Assembly (NCBI GenBank): GCA_004431415.1
Contig: QPMI01000457.1
Location: forward strand, 62,001 to 126,000
DNA from: Cyanophora paradoxa
Taxonomy: Eukaryota > Glaucocystophyceae > Cyanophorales > Cyanophoraceae
Direction of reading: 5' to 3'
DNA: 64,000 nt
How positions within the stretch are numbered: position 1 is the first letter of the stretch; each line of letters starts with the position of its first letter. This document shows positions 12,061 through 22,249 of the stretch, one piece after another. The position numbers and the translations under genes are program-made. The notes under the pieces were generated by a model. It searched no databases. It worked only from the letters and a program-made list of their open reading frames with translations, and had not been told where the DNA came from.

Positions 12061-12280
12061 GGTGACCCAAATGCGGCGCCGACGCCGTGACGTGGATGAC
12101 CCGAAATTAAAGGCCTGCCAGGCGGAGCCGAAGCTTAAGCGCGCACACGCTTCATCGCCGCCGGCGCCGATGACCCAAATGCGGCGCCGACGTGGATGAC
12201 CCGAAATTAAAGGCCTGCCAGGCGGAGCCGAAGCTTAAGCGCGCACACGCTTCATCGCCACCGGCACCGATGACCCAAAT
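12061..12280. repeat. Tandem repeat, about 100-bp unit, just over two copies
   Basis: The segment beginning CGTGGATGACCCGAAATTAA at 12091 recurs at 12191 with near identity over the whole unit, and a third partial unit stops after GATGACCCAAAT at 12280. The first copy carries an extra 8 bp near 12081-12090. Each unit contains the motif AAGCTTAAGC, seen repeatedly elsewhere in this window. Confidence 0.85.
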
Positions 12281-12312
12281 GGCCTTCCGGGGGAGCCGAA
12301 GCCGACAAAAGA

Positions 12313-12384
12313 GGGCTGCTGCGGGAATCGAACCCACGACCTCTTGCACCCGAAGCAAGAATCATACCCCTAGACCAAGCAGCC
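12313..12384 (-). tRNA. tRNA-Pro (anticodon CGG)
   Basis: Reading the minus strand from 12384, the 72-nt sequence folds as a cloverleaf. The acceptor stem is GGCTGCT/AGCAGCC, the D arm contains GGTCTAGGGGTA, and the anticodon stem TTGC/GCAA-type encloses a loop with CGG. The T arm contains GGTTCGATTCC. Internal control sequences match A and B boxes. The body closely resembles eukaryotic tRNA-Pro genes. There is no intron. The discriminator base is C at 12313, and CCA is not encoded. Confidence 0.93.
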
Positions 12385-12671
12385 GGTTGAAAGAGTCGAT
12401 AGACACACGAACGTCATTCCCTGCCACGGGTGTTCAGGGACACGCGCCGGGCGCGGCGGGAGGACGTGCGCGCGGGTCAAAGGTTCTCCTGCGGTGCGGC
12501 CCGAGCGGTGAATCGCGAGCTCGAAGCGCACGCGTAGTCCGAGTGGTCGGACCCGCGTACCCCGGCGTAGAAGACGCAGCTTAGACGCTCAGAAAACGCC
12601 CAGCAGCCATCGCAACGAGCGCTTAACGAAGCCGCGTAGGAGGGGGAGTCCAGCGCGCCCGCTGCTCGCCC

Positions 12672-15600
12672 ATGGACCAGGGCAGCGCGTCGGATGCGGG
12701 CTCCACGACTGGACGGGATGGACGGTCGCGGACCCGCCTGAAGGACATGCTGAAGGACTTCTACGGAAAGGGGGCGAAAGCTCCGGCGCGTCCTGCCCCG
12801 GCCCACATTGCCGCCGCTGACTCGCGCGAAGGACGGGAACGACAAGGACACCGCAAACATCGATGGCGTCGCCTTCGATGCGCAGAAGTACTACGAGAAG
12901 CTCCTCGCCGAGCGCTCTCTGGCAGAGCTCATCGGGTCGAACAACGACCTCGTCTCGGGTGCGCTCCGGCCGCCGCTCGGCTGACGGTGGCGCTCCAGGC
13001 GATGCTGAGATGCCCCGCAGAGATCAAAACGCTGGACAACGACATGCAGATGCTCGTTTACGAAAACTACAACAAGTTCATCAGTGCCACGGACACCATC
13101 CGGAAAGTGCGCGCCGCCGCGGGCCCGGAACGCGGGCCGCGCCTGCGGCTCCGCGATGCGGGGCGCTAGCTAGAACCTGCCGCGAGCGCGGACCCGACGC
13201 GGCGCCGGCAGATGAAGACGAACGTGGAGAGCATGGAGAACGAGATGGAGAAGCTGTCGTCGACGGTGGACGAGATCTCGCGGCAGAGCGAGGCGATCAA
13301 CTCGAACCTCTCAGCCCACCGCTACAAGATCGAGCAGCTGAACGGCGTCCGGCGGCTGCTGAAGAAGGTGCCGCGCCCCCCGCCGCCCCCGCGCCCCCCA
13401 CGGCCCCCGCGCGAGGGCGAGCGCCGCGCCCGCAGCTCCAGTTCCTGTTCCAGCTGCCGGACCGCCTCAACCGGGCGATCAAGCTGGAGGCGTACAGCCA
13501 GGTGCGGGCCGGCCGGCCGGCGCCGCAGGGCCTGGGCCGCTCTCGCCTGCCGGCCCCGCCGACGCGGGCGGGGGGCGGGGCAGGCGGTGAAGTACTACGC
13601 GACGAGTGCGAACGTGCTGCGGCAGTACAGTCACATGGCCTCGTTCGGGGCGATCTACCAGGAGGCCGAGGCGATCGCCGACGCGCTGCGGGAGCGGCTG
13701 CGGGAGCGGATGACGGCCGACGGGGCGCCCTTCGCCGACGTCGCCGAGTGCGTGCGGCTGCTGGTGGACCTGCGGGAGCCCGAGGCCGAGCTGCGCACCC
13801 GCCTGCTCGAGTCCCGGCGCGAGATCCTCAAGGACAAGCTCGAGGTCGCCATGGTGCAGGAGGAGGCGCCCCACAGGGGCGGCAAGAGCTCCCGCATCCA
13901 GGCGCGGCCCCGCCCCGCCGCTCCGCCGCCAGGGCTCTTCCAGGGCTCTTCCTCACGCCCCGGCGGGCTTGCTCGCAGGACTTCCTCTCCGAGTTCGTGA
14001 GCACGGCCAACGCCTACCAGACCCTCTTCATGGGGCCCGCCGCCGGCGGCAAGCCGGCCCCGGGCGCCCCCGCCGAGGCCGGGCCCTCCGCCTCCTCCTC
14101 GTCCGCCGCCGCCGCCGCGGGCGCCCCGCAGCCCTCCGCCCTCTTCAAGCGTGCGCCCCGCCCGCGCCCCCTCCCCTGCGGCCCCGCGTTGCCTGACGGT
14201 GCGGGCGGCCGGCAGCGGCGGGGGCGGCCGAGGCGAGGCGGGAGGCGGTGGTGATGGAGGCGCGGCGCCAGCTGACGGAGTGGTCCAAGGCGCGCCCGCT
14301 GTCGCCGGCCGCGCCGCCCCCGCCGCCCTCTCTGAAGGGGCCGCGCAGGAACTCTTTGGGGACTACTTCGCGATGACGTCGACGCGGCTGACGGAGGAGG
14401 ACTACTCGGGGCGCGTCGGCGAGCTCGCCGCCCTCCTCTCCTCCTTCTTCGAGGAGACCGCCGCCGTCCACAAGGTTCGCCCGCCCGCTCTGATGGCGCG
14501 GGGCGCCCCTGAGCCTCGTCCCTCTCAGGTGGTGCCGGACGCGCGGCTGGCGGACCGGGCGGCGGACGTCGTGGAGCGGACCGTGGGCCACCTCTCCGAC
14601 GACCTCTTCGGCGCCCTCCGCGCCTCCCTCGTCCGTGCGCGCTTGCTTGCTTGCCTGCGCGCCGGCGCCGGCGCCGGCGCCCGCCCGACGCGGCGCAGAG
14701 GGCGTGTCGGCGCTGGCGGCGGGGGCCGGCGGGAAGCAGGCGATGGCGGACGCGGTGGGCGGGGCGGTGCGGGGGGCGCTGGAGGAGTCGGAGCGGGCGC
14801 TGCTGAAGCTGAAGCCGCTCGTGGCCGCCGAGAGCGGCTTCCTCGCCTCGTACGCGGCGACGTGCACGTCGCTCGTGCACACGAGCACCCGCGCCACGCT
14901 TCTCGCCCTCCTCCAGGCCGCCGTCGTCCGCCCCGCCCCGCCCCGCCCCGCCCCCTCTTCCTCCTCGCCTCGTTCATCTCACGCCGGCCGGCGCCCGCAG
15001 CGGGAGGCGGAGGAGGGCGCCCAGCGCGCCGCCGCCGCCGCCGCCGCCGCCTCCCCGTGCGCCTCGCCCCCGCAGGGGCCCGAGCCGAGCTGAGGGGCGG
15101 GCGGGGGCGGCAGGGAGGCGGGGCGGCCGACGGCGGTGCTGCTGCTCGCCAAGTTCTGCCTCGCACTGGACGAGGGCGCCCTCGCCGAGGCGCGCCCCCG
15201 CCCGCCCCGCCCGCCCGGGGGGGGGGGGGGGGGGGGGGGGCCTCACGCGCTTCGTTCGCAGATCCAGCGCGTCCTCACGACGCACTTCCCCCCGCCCCGC
15301 GGCTCCAGCGTGGCACGCGCACCCCCCCATCTCTCCCCCCGCCCCCGCCCGCCCCTCACGCCCCTCCCCGCCCCCGCAGTTCAAGGTGGCGGAGCTCAAG
15401 CAGGAGGCGCGCTCCTGCGCCGACGTGCGCCCCGGCCCCCTCCCCGCCCGCCCCGCCCCGCCCCGCCCCGCTCAACCCTGGCGGCAGCGGCTGCTGGGGA
15501 TGTACGTGGAGGCGCAGTCGAAGCGGGTCTCGGGGATCCTGCGCAAGGGCGTCGAGTCCGTGAACTGGCTCACCGTGAAGCCGCCCAAGGACGTCCGCCT

Positions 15601-16393
15601 CGTCGCCGGGCTCGTGCTCGAGGCGGTGGCGGCGGTGGACGCCGAGGTCATCCAGATCGTGGGGCGCGACGCCGCCGCCCCGCCCGGCCAGCGGCCCCCG
15701 GAGGCCCCGCCCCGCGTCTACGCCGCGGCGCGCCCGGCGCGGGGCGGGGCCCCCGCGGCCTTCTCGCGGCGGGAGATCGACCGGCTCTTCGCCCAGAAGC
15801 TGCGCCTCTTCGCGGCGCCAGCCTTCCAGCACAAGGCCATCCTCACCGCCATCATCCGCGTCGCCCTCAAGGCCCGCCCGCTCCGGATCCCCGCCCGCCC
15901 GCCCCACTCCGCTCGCCCGCTCGCTGGCTGAGAGCGCGCGCGGGGGAGCGCAGGGCCTGATCGAGTGTGTGCGGCTGCGGACGGTGAGCAAGGCCGGCTT
16001 CCAGCAGATGCAGCTGGACACGCACTTCCTCCGCATCATGCTCCGCCCCTACGTCAACGAGGAGACGTGCGCCGCGAGCTCCGCCATCCCTGCCAGGCTG
16101 ACAGGGCGGGCGGCAGGGTGCTCGAGACGCTGGCGGACGAGGTCATCACGAGCGCCGCCGACCGCTGCCCCGAGCCCGTGCCCCTCGAGCAGGCCGTGCG
16201 CCAGACCGGCCCTCCTCCCCGAGCCAGCAACTCAGGCCCCTCCCCCGCGCAGTTCGTGGACCAGGTCTGCGAGGCGAAGCGGGCGCTCCTCGGCGGGAGC
16301 GCCGCCGCGCCGGCGGCCGGCGGCCCGCAGGGGGCCTCCCCCGCGGCGGGGCCCCTCGCCTCCCCGCCCCACTCCCCCGACGACCTCACCTGA
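12672..16393 (+). CDS. VPS51: VPS51, subunit of GARP/EARP tethering complexes
   Basis: VPS51 joins VPS52, VPS53 and VPS54 (or VPS50) to tether endosome-derived vesicles at the trans-Golgi network or recycling endosomes. Nineteen exons join in phase to 832 residues: 12672-12773, 12832-12958, 13021-13106, 13212-13367, 13436-13501, 13584-13901, 13979-14150, 14216-14289, 14349-14474, 14529-14634, 14699-14922, 15001-15056, 15114-15189, 15262-15309, 15380-15424, 15488-15871, 15954-16066, 16117-16195, 16253-16393. The diagnostic N-terminal block includes [12 protein letters not shown] and [20 protein letters not shown], and then [19 protein letters not shown]. The Dor1-like helical region [20 protein letters not shown] follows. 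Length fits the family (about 700-850). Five of 18 introns have GC donors (12774, 13902, 14290, 15190, 15872), each fixed by phase. One intron holds a 24-G run. The last exon is copied at 21.4 kb. Confidence 0.93.
15217..15240. repeat. Homopolymer run of 24 G inside a VPS51 intron
   Basis: An uninterrupted G tract lies in the intron 15190-15261. Similar 20-G runs occur at 21376-21395 and 27285-27304. All three are non-coding. They may be length-variable, and assembly length errors are possible. Confidence 0.8.
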
Positions 16394-16898
16394 GGCGCCG
16401 CGCCGCGCTTCCCACTGTGCACCCAATTCGAAAGCCATAGCGCCTCATGTTAGCGCTGGTTGCGCGCGCGGGGCGTGAGCTTGAGGACGCTTGCGGGCGA
16501 GGGGCAGGCCTGCGCCAAGTGACGCGCCGCGCGCCGCCGGCACTCCTGGGCCTAGGCTTCATGATCAGGCTGCAAACTCTTGACCGACAGTACTAGTGAG
16601 TCCCGGCCTGGGTCAATTACCACGTGCACGGCGGTTACTGCAGCTGCGAACGCAGCGCCGGCGCGTGCGCAGCTGTACCCTATCTAGGCCTCGCTCAGGC
16701 TCGCTGGCAAGGTCTGGCATATGCATTGGCCGCCTGGCCGGCAGTTAAGAGCCTCGTTCCGAAGTTCGCACCCGGGCGCAGCCAGCGGTATGCCCTAACC
16801 TGCAGCTGTGCCTGGCCCACGATTCTCTAGATCTGCGCATGCCAGGCTGACATGCACCTTGCTGCGCACGCAGTTCGAATTCCTGCGATCATCGGATT
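16394..16898. other. Intergenic region between VPS51 and the LRR gene
   Basis: No gene was seen. The part around 16490-16535 is shared with 21781-21830, continuing the duplication that includes the last VPS51 exon. The rest is palindrome-rich with several CAGCTG sites. Confidence 0.4.
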
Positions 16899-18333
16899 AT
16901 GGCGCGAGCTCGAGGCTGCAGCCCCGAAGAGAAGGTGCTCCTTCTGGGGTTCGAGAAGCGCGCTGTGTGGCCGACAGCGGAGATCGAGCGCGCCGGCCCC
17001 GCGAACGTGCGCGCGCTGGACGTCGGCCGCAACTCGCTGGCGAGCGTCCCCGGGGAAGAACTCGCGAAGCTGACGGGCCTGGAGGTGCTCCTGCTGTACA
17101 GCAACAGCATTGCAGCGCTCCCGCCGGAGATCGCGCGGCTCGCCCGCCTGCAGCAGCTGAACGTCAGTTACAACCAGCTCGCGGAGCTGCCGCCGCAGAT
17201 CGGGCAGCTCGTGTGCCTGCAAGAGCTAGACTTGAGATCGAACCAGCTGACGGCTCTGCCCGCGGAGATCGGGGCGCTCGCGTTTCTGAAGACGCTGAAC
17301 GTGAGCTCCAACCAGCTGGCGGCTCTGCCGGAGGAGATTGGGCGGCTCGTGCGCCTGGCGCATCTGTATGTAAGCTACAACCGGCTGCAGGCGCTTCCTC
17401 CGGAGATCGGGCACCTCCCGAGCCTCCAGCAGCTGGCCGTGAGCTTCAACCAGCTTGCGGCGCTGCCGTCCGAGATCGGGCAGCTGTCTGGCCTGCAGGA
17501 GCTGCGCGCGAGCGGCAACAGCCTGTCGGCGCTGCCGCCGGAGATCGGGCGGCTGGAGTGTCTGCAGATGCTGGACGTGGGAGAGAACCGGCTCACAGCG
17601 CTGCCGGCGGAGATCGGGCGGCTGGCGGCCTTGCAGGAGCTGGACGTCCGTCGAAACCCCCTCACAGACATGCCAGAGCACGCCCGCGGGTCCGGCGAGG
17701 CCGCCCTCGCCTACCTCCGCTCCCTCCCTCGGCCCGCCGCGGCCGCTCCGCGCACGGCCGCGGTGCGCTCAAGCTGCGCGCGACTTCCGTCCGCTCTCCA
17801 TCCTCTGATTCTGCCCCGCCGTTCTCCAGGACCACATTAGACAGGCCGTGCACGCGGGCCCCGCTGCCGCGGCTCCGGTGCGCACGGGGTTCGGCCCCAG
17901 GCCTGCCCGCCGCGCCGCCCCCGCTCCGTGCGAGTCACCGCCGCTCCCATCGCAGGCCGGAGCCTCGGCGGACGTGCCCCCGCAGCCAGCGCAGCAACCG
18001 CCGACGCCGGCGGGGCCACCGGACTGGGCGGCGGCGCTGAAAGCCGAGAACGCGGCACTCCGGAGGCGCCTCGCGGCGCTGGAGGGGCGCCTGGGGCTCT
18101 ACGAGGGCTGGGCCGTCCCGGCCGCGCTCGGCGGCGGCGGCCACGGCCAGCCGCAGTGGGGCGCGGGGGAGCTGGAGGCGGCGGCGGAGCGGCTGCGCGC
18201 GGCGGCGGCGCGGGTGGAGGAGCTGCGGGTGGAGGCGCGGGCGGCGGCCCTCGCGGAGGGGCGCGCCAAGCGGAGGCGCTGCGAGGAGCCCGACGCCGAG
18301 CCGGGGCCGGGGCCCCCGGGCCCCCCCAGCTGA
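16899..18333 (+). CDS. Leucine-rich-repeat protein with C-terminal coiled coil
   Basis: Two exons (16899-17762 and 17830-18333) join in phase across a 67-bp GTGCG...CAG intron. The protein is about 455 residues. Roughly residues 45-260 hold nine or ten 23-residue leucine-rich repeats of the form LQxLxVSxNQLAALPxEIGRL, the SHOC2/PIRL (plant intracellular Ras-group LRR) subtype. This predicts a curved cytosolic protein-binding solenoid. No signal peptide or membrane segment is visible. After a Pro/Ala-rich linker, exon 2 encodes a leucine-zipper-like helix, AALKAENAALRRRLAALEGR, then an acidic and basic heptad region. The tail ends in a GP-rich stretch and a stop at 18331-18333. The ATG at 16899 precedes the first repeat by about 40 residues. 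The partner and pathway are unknown. Confidence 0.85.
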
Positions 18334-18816
18334 CCGCCGTCGCCTGCCTCGGCCTAATCCCGCCCGGCGGCTCCCTGCAGGCCCCGCCCGCTCCGCCAGC
18401 TGCAGACCCCAGCCGCGGCCGGCCTCGCGCTCGCGATCGCCTCGCCCCTGAGCGGCCCCTCCCCGCGGTCCGCGGCTCGTGATCGGGATTCGGGATCCGT
18501 CAACGCCGCGACCGGCCGCCGACCGGCGGCGCCGGCGCCGCCGGCCGATCGCGATCGCGACTCGCGAGCTCGAGCCGGCGCCTACGTTCAGAGAAAAAAG
18601 AGACTCCCATGAGTAAAAAAGCAATAGTTGGGCCCTGCGTAGCCTGCGTAGCCGAACGTAGGGCTGCGCCGGCCCTTCTAGCTACTTGCTTCTCTTGCTG
18701 CTTCTCGCATATTGCGTATGGGAGCCACCTGCAGTTGCTTAAGCTCATCGATATCGCATTCTCGAGTACGCATACGTAGCGCTAGCGTGTCCACGGCAAC
18801 GACGGCCGCAGCTACC
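18334..18816. other. Intergenic region upstream of the alcohol dehydrogenase
   Basis: No gene was seen. It is GC-rich with nested palindromes (CGATCGCGATCGCGA near 18545-18560), then AT-richer from 18600. The dehydrogenase promoter and 5' leader must lie here, but no TATA box could be assigned. Confidence 0.35.
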
Positions 18817-21157
18817 ATGGCCACCACGAAGACGCCGACGCCCACGCCGACGCGCGTGATCAACGCATTCGCCGCCTACGAGGCGGGCGCGCCCGTCAAG
18901 CCGGTGCGCATGCGCTCGTCCCGCGCGCGCGCGCCCTCGCCCGCCGCCCCGGCCTAGGCCTCGGGCCCCGATGTCTCTTGAGCTCTGATCGCGATTTGGA
19001 TCCATACTCGTCATGACATGCAAGCGCAGTACCAGTACGAGGCGAAGCCGCTCGGGCCTCTCGACGTCGAAGTCAAAATTCGGTTTTGTGAGTCTGGTTT
19101 GAATTCGAATGTCGCGATCGGAGAATGTGTATTTGCAGCTGAATTCGAGCAGGCGGCATCTGCCAGAGCGACATCGGCCTGCTTCAGGGCAAGTTTGGTC
19201 CCTAGTGCGTACGCCTTAAGCCACGTATACCTCAAATCGTATCATTGAATATCATGACACCGGTCCCCGCGCCCCTGGCCGCCCGCGCAGCTCGGTGTAT
19301 CCGCAGGTCTGCGGCCATGAGGTGAGTGATGTCGATATATATGTCTTAACAGCTGCAGCAGCTGCCCTAGTGCTCGAGATGGCTCGGGTGCGGCTCGAGC
19401 GCCGATCGGAATCGCGCACAGATTGTGGGCGAGATCACCGCCGTCGGCTCCGCCGTCCCTCACCTCAAGATCGGCGAGACGGTTCGAATTCGCGCTCTGC
19501 ATCTTACAAGCTTAAGCGAAGTCTCGTTTCGAACGCTGACGCGGGTCCGGCTCCGGCCGCGGGCGCTCGCTCGCGCAGGTCGGCGTCGGGGCGCAGCGGT
19601 CATCGTGCATGGGCTGCAAGTCGTGCTCCAGCGGCGAGAACCAGCACTGCCCCCAGCAAACGAGCACCTGCTTCGGCGGGGAGAAGGGCGGCTTTGCCGG
19701 TAATCTGCTCCATCGATCCGCCTTCGCCTGATTTCATTATTGATTTCGCGTCCCTTTCAATCAAAATCTAGATTACATCCGGGTCCCGTCGTTCTTCGCC
19801 TTCCCCATCCCGAAGGTTCGAATGAAATTCGCGCTGCGTCGCGGCGCATGCACGTGCAATACTGTCTGGCCGCTGGAATTGAATTCGTAACCGTCGTTCA
19901 TGATCAGGAGATCAAGCCGGAGCACGCGGGGCCTCTCCTCTGCGGGGGCGCCACTGGTGCGCGCGCGCGCCCCCCGAATCCGAAGGATCCTCGCGACCCA
20001 GGCCATGTGGTCACGCGCATGCGCCCCGCGGCGCCGGCAGTGTACTCGCCGATCTCGGAGCACTGCGCGCCGGGGATGAAGGTCGCCGTCGTCGGCATCG
20101 GCGGCCTCGGCCGTGCGTGCCCGCTCGCGCGCGGCCCTCGCAACCCTCGCCTTGCATTTGCCGCCCCCGGGCAGGCCCTGGCCTGGCCCGGACCGACCCT
20201 CGGGACCGCAGACCTCGCCGTTCTGTTCGCCGTCGCGCGCGGCTGCGAGGTGCCTAGTCCTCCACGCCACGCGCCGCCCCGCCCCAGTCCGACCCGGCCG
20301 GACCCGGGGCAGACGTGGGCGATCTCGACGTCGAAGGAGAAGCGGGCGGAGGCCCTCGCGATGGGCGCCAGGGGCTTCATCAACAGCAGGGACCCCGACC
20401 AGCTCAAGGCGCCCCCGGCCCCCGGCCCGCTGAAGGCCGCCGCCCCGGCCGGCGCCCTCTGACTTGAGCTTGTCTCGCGCGCAGGCGCAGGCGGACCAGT
20501 TCGACGTGGTGCTCGTGACGGTCTCTGCGGCCCTCGACTGGCAGCCGTACCTCGCCCTCCTCGCCCGCCGCGGTCCACGCCCGCCCGGCCCGGCCCGCCG
20601 CTACAGGTGCGATATATCGATGCCTAAACGAAAGTCAACTCCGCAGGCAAGCTGGTGTTCGTGAGCGCGATCCCGGGCGACATCACGGTGAACATCCTCA
20701 TGCAGCTCGTCATGAAACAGACCAGCGTCCACGGCAGGTGCGCGCCCGCCCGCGGCTGCCCCGCTTTCTCGGCAATTTTCGTGCCCACGCTCGCTTGCAA
20801 TTGGCTGCCCATATTCGTTACGGCCTAAATTTAACCGTGCAGCTGGATTTCGGGGCGGCGCGGCATGCAGGAGATGCTGCACGTGCGCTCTGTTTCGAAA
20901 TTAATTCTTGATCTCTCATTAACCGTGCCGCACTGCGGCGCGCGTGCGCAGTTTGCGGCCGTGCACAGGATTCAGCCCCTCGTCGAGCTCTACCCTTTCG
21001 ACAAGGTGTGCTGCTCCCGCGCGCTATGATCTGGCCATGGCCAGCCCGCGCCCCGCCCCGGGCAGACATCGACGCCGCCATGCAATCGCAGATCAACGAG
21101 GCGCTGCAGCGCGTCGTCGACAACAAGGCGCGCTACCGCGTCGTCCTCCGCCACTAA
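18817..21157 (+). CDS. Zinc-dependent alcohol dehydrogenase, CAD/YahK-type
   Basis: A predicted NADP-dependent medium-chain dehydrogenase that interconverts aldehydes and alcohols in the cytosol. Sixteen exons join in phase to 348 residues: 18817-18903, 19030-19087, 19153-19204, 19291-19321, 19422-19481, 19579-19699, 19772-19815, 19908-19956, 20041-20112, 20212-20249, 20313-20408, 20485-20572, 20647-20737, 20843-20882, 20952-21005, 21092-21157. The catalytic zinc site is visible as FCGICQSDIG and VCGHEV. The structural zinc cysteines are in SSCMGCKSCSSGENQHC. The coenzyme fold has VAVVGIGGLGHLAVLFA, with AISTSKEKR following the second strand. The C-terminal block INEALQRVVDNKARYRVVL matches the family. 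Length is typical (about 350). One intron (20409) has a GC donor. The true substrate is not predictable; cinnamyl-type aldehydes are only the family label. Confidence 0.93.
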
Positions 21158-21361
21158 ATATATATATAGCCCCGTGGCTGCTCTGTATATATCCTGCCAA
21201 CTTGAGGAATCCGATGATTGTATTCGAGTGCGCACATGCACCGCGGCCGTGGCACCTGCAGCTAGCGCTGACAGCAATTTCTTTGAGATACCCGATCGTC
21301 AGTTGCAGGGTGCGGGCCGGGGCCGGCCACGGCAGGGCACAGAATTCCGAATATGTTTGGG

Positions 21362-21375
<14 letters not shown>

Positions 21376-21392
<17 letters not shown>

Positions 21393-21395
21393 GGG
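21376..21395. repeat. 20-G homopolymer after a (GT)n run
   Basis: A short GT microsatellite (about 21363-21375) leads directly into 20 G, then further G-rich sequence to about 21416. It immediately precedes the duplicated VPS51 segment and so marks a possible breakpoint. Confidence 0.75.
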
Positions 21396-21426
21396 AGGGG
21401 GAGGGGGGGGGGGGAGCAGGCCCTAC

Positions 21427-21830
21427 TAAGCCAGCAACTTAGGCCCTTCGAAATTCCCCCGCGCAGTTCGTGGACCAGGTCTGCGAGGCGAAGCGGGCGC
21501 TCCTCGGCGGGAGCGCCGCCGCGCCTGCCGCCGCCGGCGGCCCGCAGGCCTAGGGGGCTTCCGAAGTTCCCCCGCGGCGGGGCCCCTCGCCTCCCCGCCC
21601 GGCCCCACTCCCCCGACGACCTCACCTGAGGCTCCGGGCGCCGCGCCGCGCTTCGAGCTCATTTAAAGAGTCATTTTATATTAATATTAATATTAATTCG
21701 AGCTCGCGATCGTGCTGGTGGCGCGCCGCGGCGCGCAAGGCTTGATCGACGTCGACCTCGAGGCCTAGGGGCGCTAGCGCTTGCGGGCGAGGTGCACGTG
21801 CGGGCCTGCGCCGAGTGACGCGCCGAGGGT
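21427..21830 (+). pseudogene. Broken copy of the last VPS51 exon and its 3' flank
   Basis: Positions 21430-21640 match 16224-16405 closely, including the end of the last intron (AGCCAGCAACT...), the CGCAG acceptor and the exon sequence for [19 protein letters not shown]. The frame is broken: an in-frame TAG appears at 21551-21553, and two extra segments interrupt the Ala/Gly-rich part. Similarity resumes at 21781-21830 with the sequence downstream of the VPS51 stop (16490-16535). It keeps the same orientation as VPS51 and lies about 270 bp after the dehydrogenase stop. Because intron sequence is included, this is a DNA-level duplication and not a retrocopy. Confidence 0.85.
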
Positions 21831-22249
21831 CGGCCGGATCCCCGTTATGCACCTTCAGGTGCACGTGCGCGGGAATTCGAGGGTGTGGGGGGGGGGGCAG
21901 CCGGGGGTACGCAGCGTTGAAGAAGAGCGCAAAACTTGAAAAGCTTGCGCATGCAATTGTTCGCCACCTCTCGCATTTGCCGCATTTGCTGCGTGCAAGT
22001 CGGGCTCGGTCTGAGCATCTCACGAAGCGCACGACGGAACGTCTAGACGGCGCGCAGGGTAGAGAACGAGTGTCCGGGGCGAGAACCAGAACCAGGTGCG
22101 GCGCTTGCGAGCCTGATTGTACCAGTATCTAACCGCATACGCACGCGCGCAGCAGCGGCGCAGCAGCAGCAGTCTTCAAGCGCGTGCTTTAAATTTCTAG
22201 CTCCTCGTGTGCCGGCCGCGCCCGCGCCCGCGCCCGTGCCGCTCGCCCG
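21831..22249. other. Intergenic region upstream of the MLKL-like gene
   Basis: No gene was seen. It is AT-richer than its flanks, with a GT/G-rich stretch near 21885-21900 and GCAGCAGCGGCAGCAGCAG near 22150. It should hold the promoter of the gene starting at 22250. Confidence 0.35.

Noticed and set aside
12061-12280. CRISPR-like array
   Set aside because: The units are long (about 100 bp), contiguous and few, with no short repeat-spacer alternation, in a eukaryotic genome.
20990-21277. Minus-strand frame over the dehydrogenase 3' end
   Set aside because: Reverse shadow of the last dehydrogenase exons; no start context or motif.
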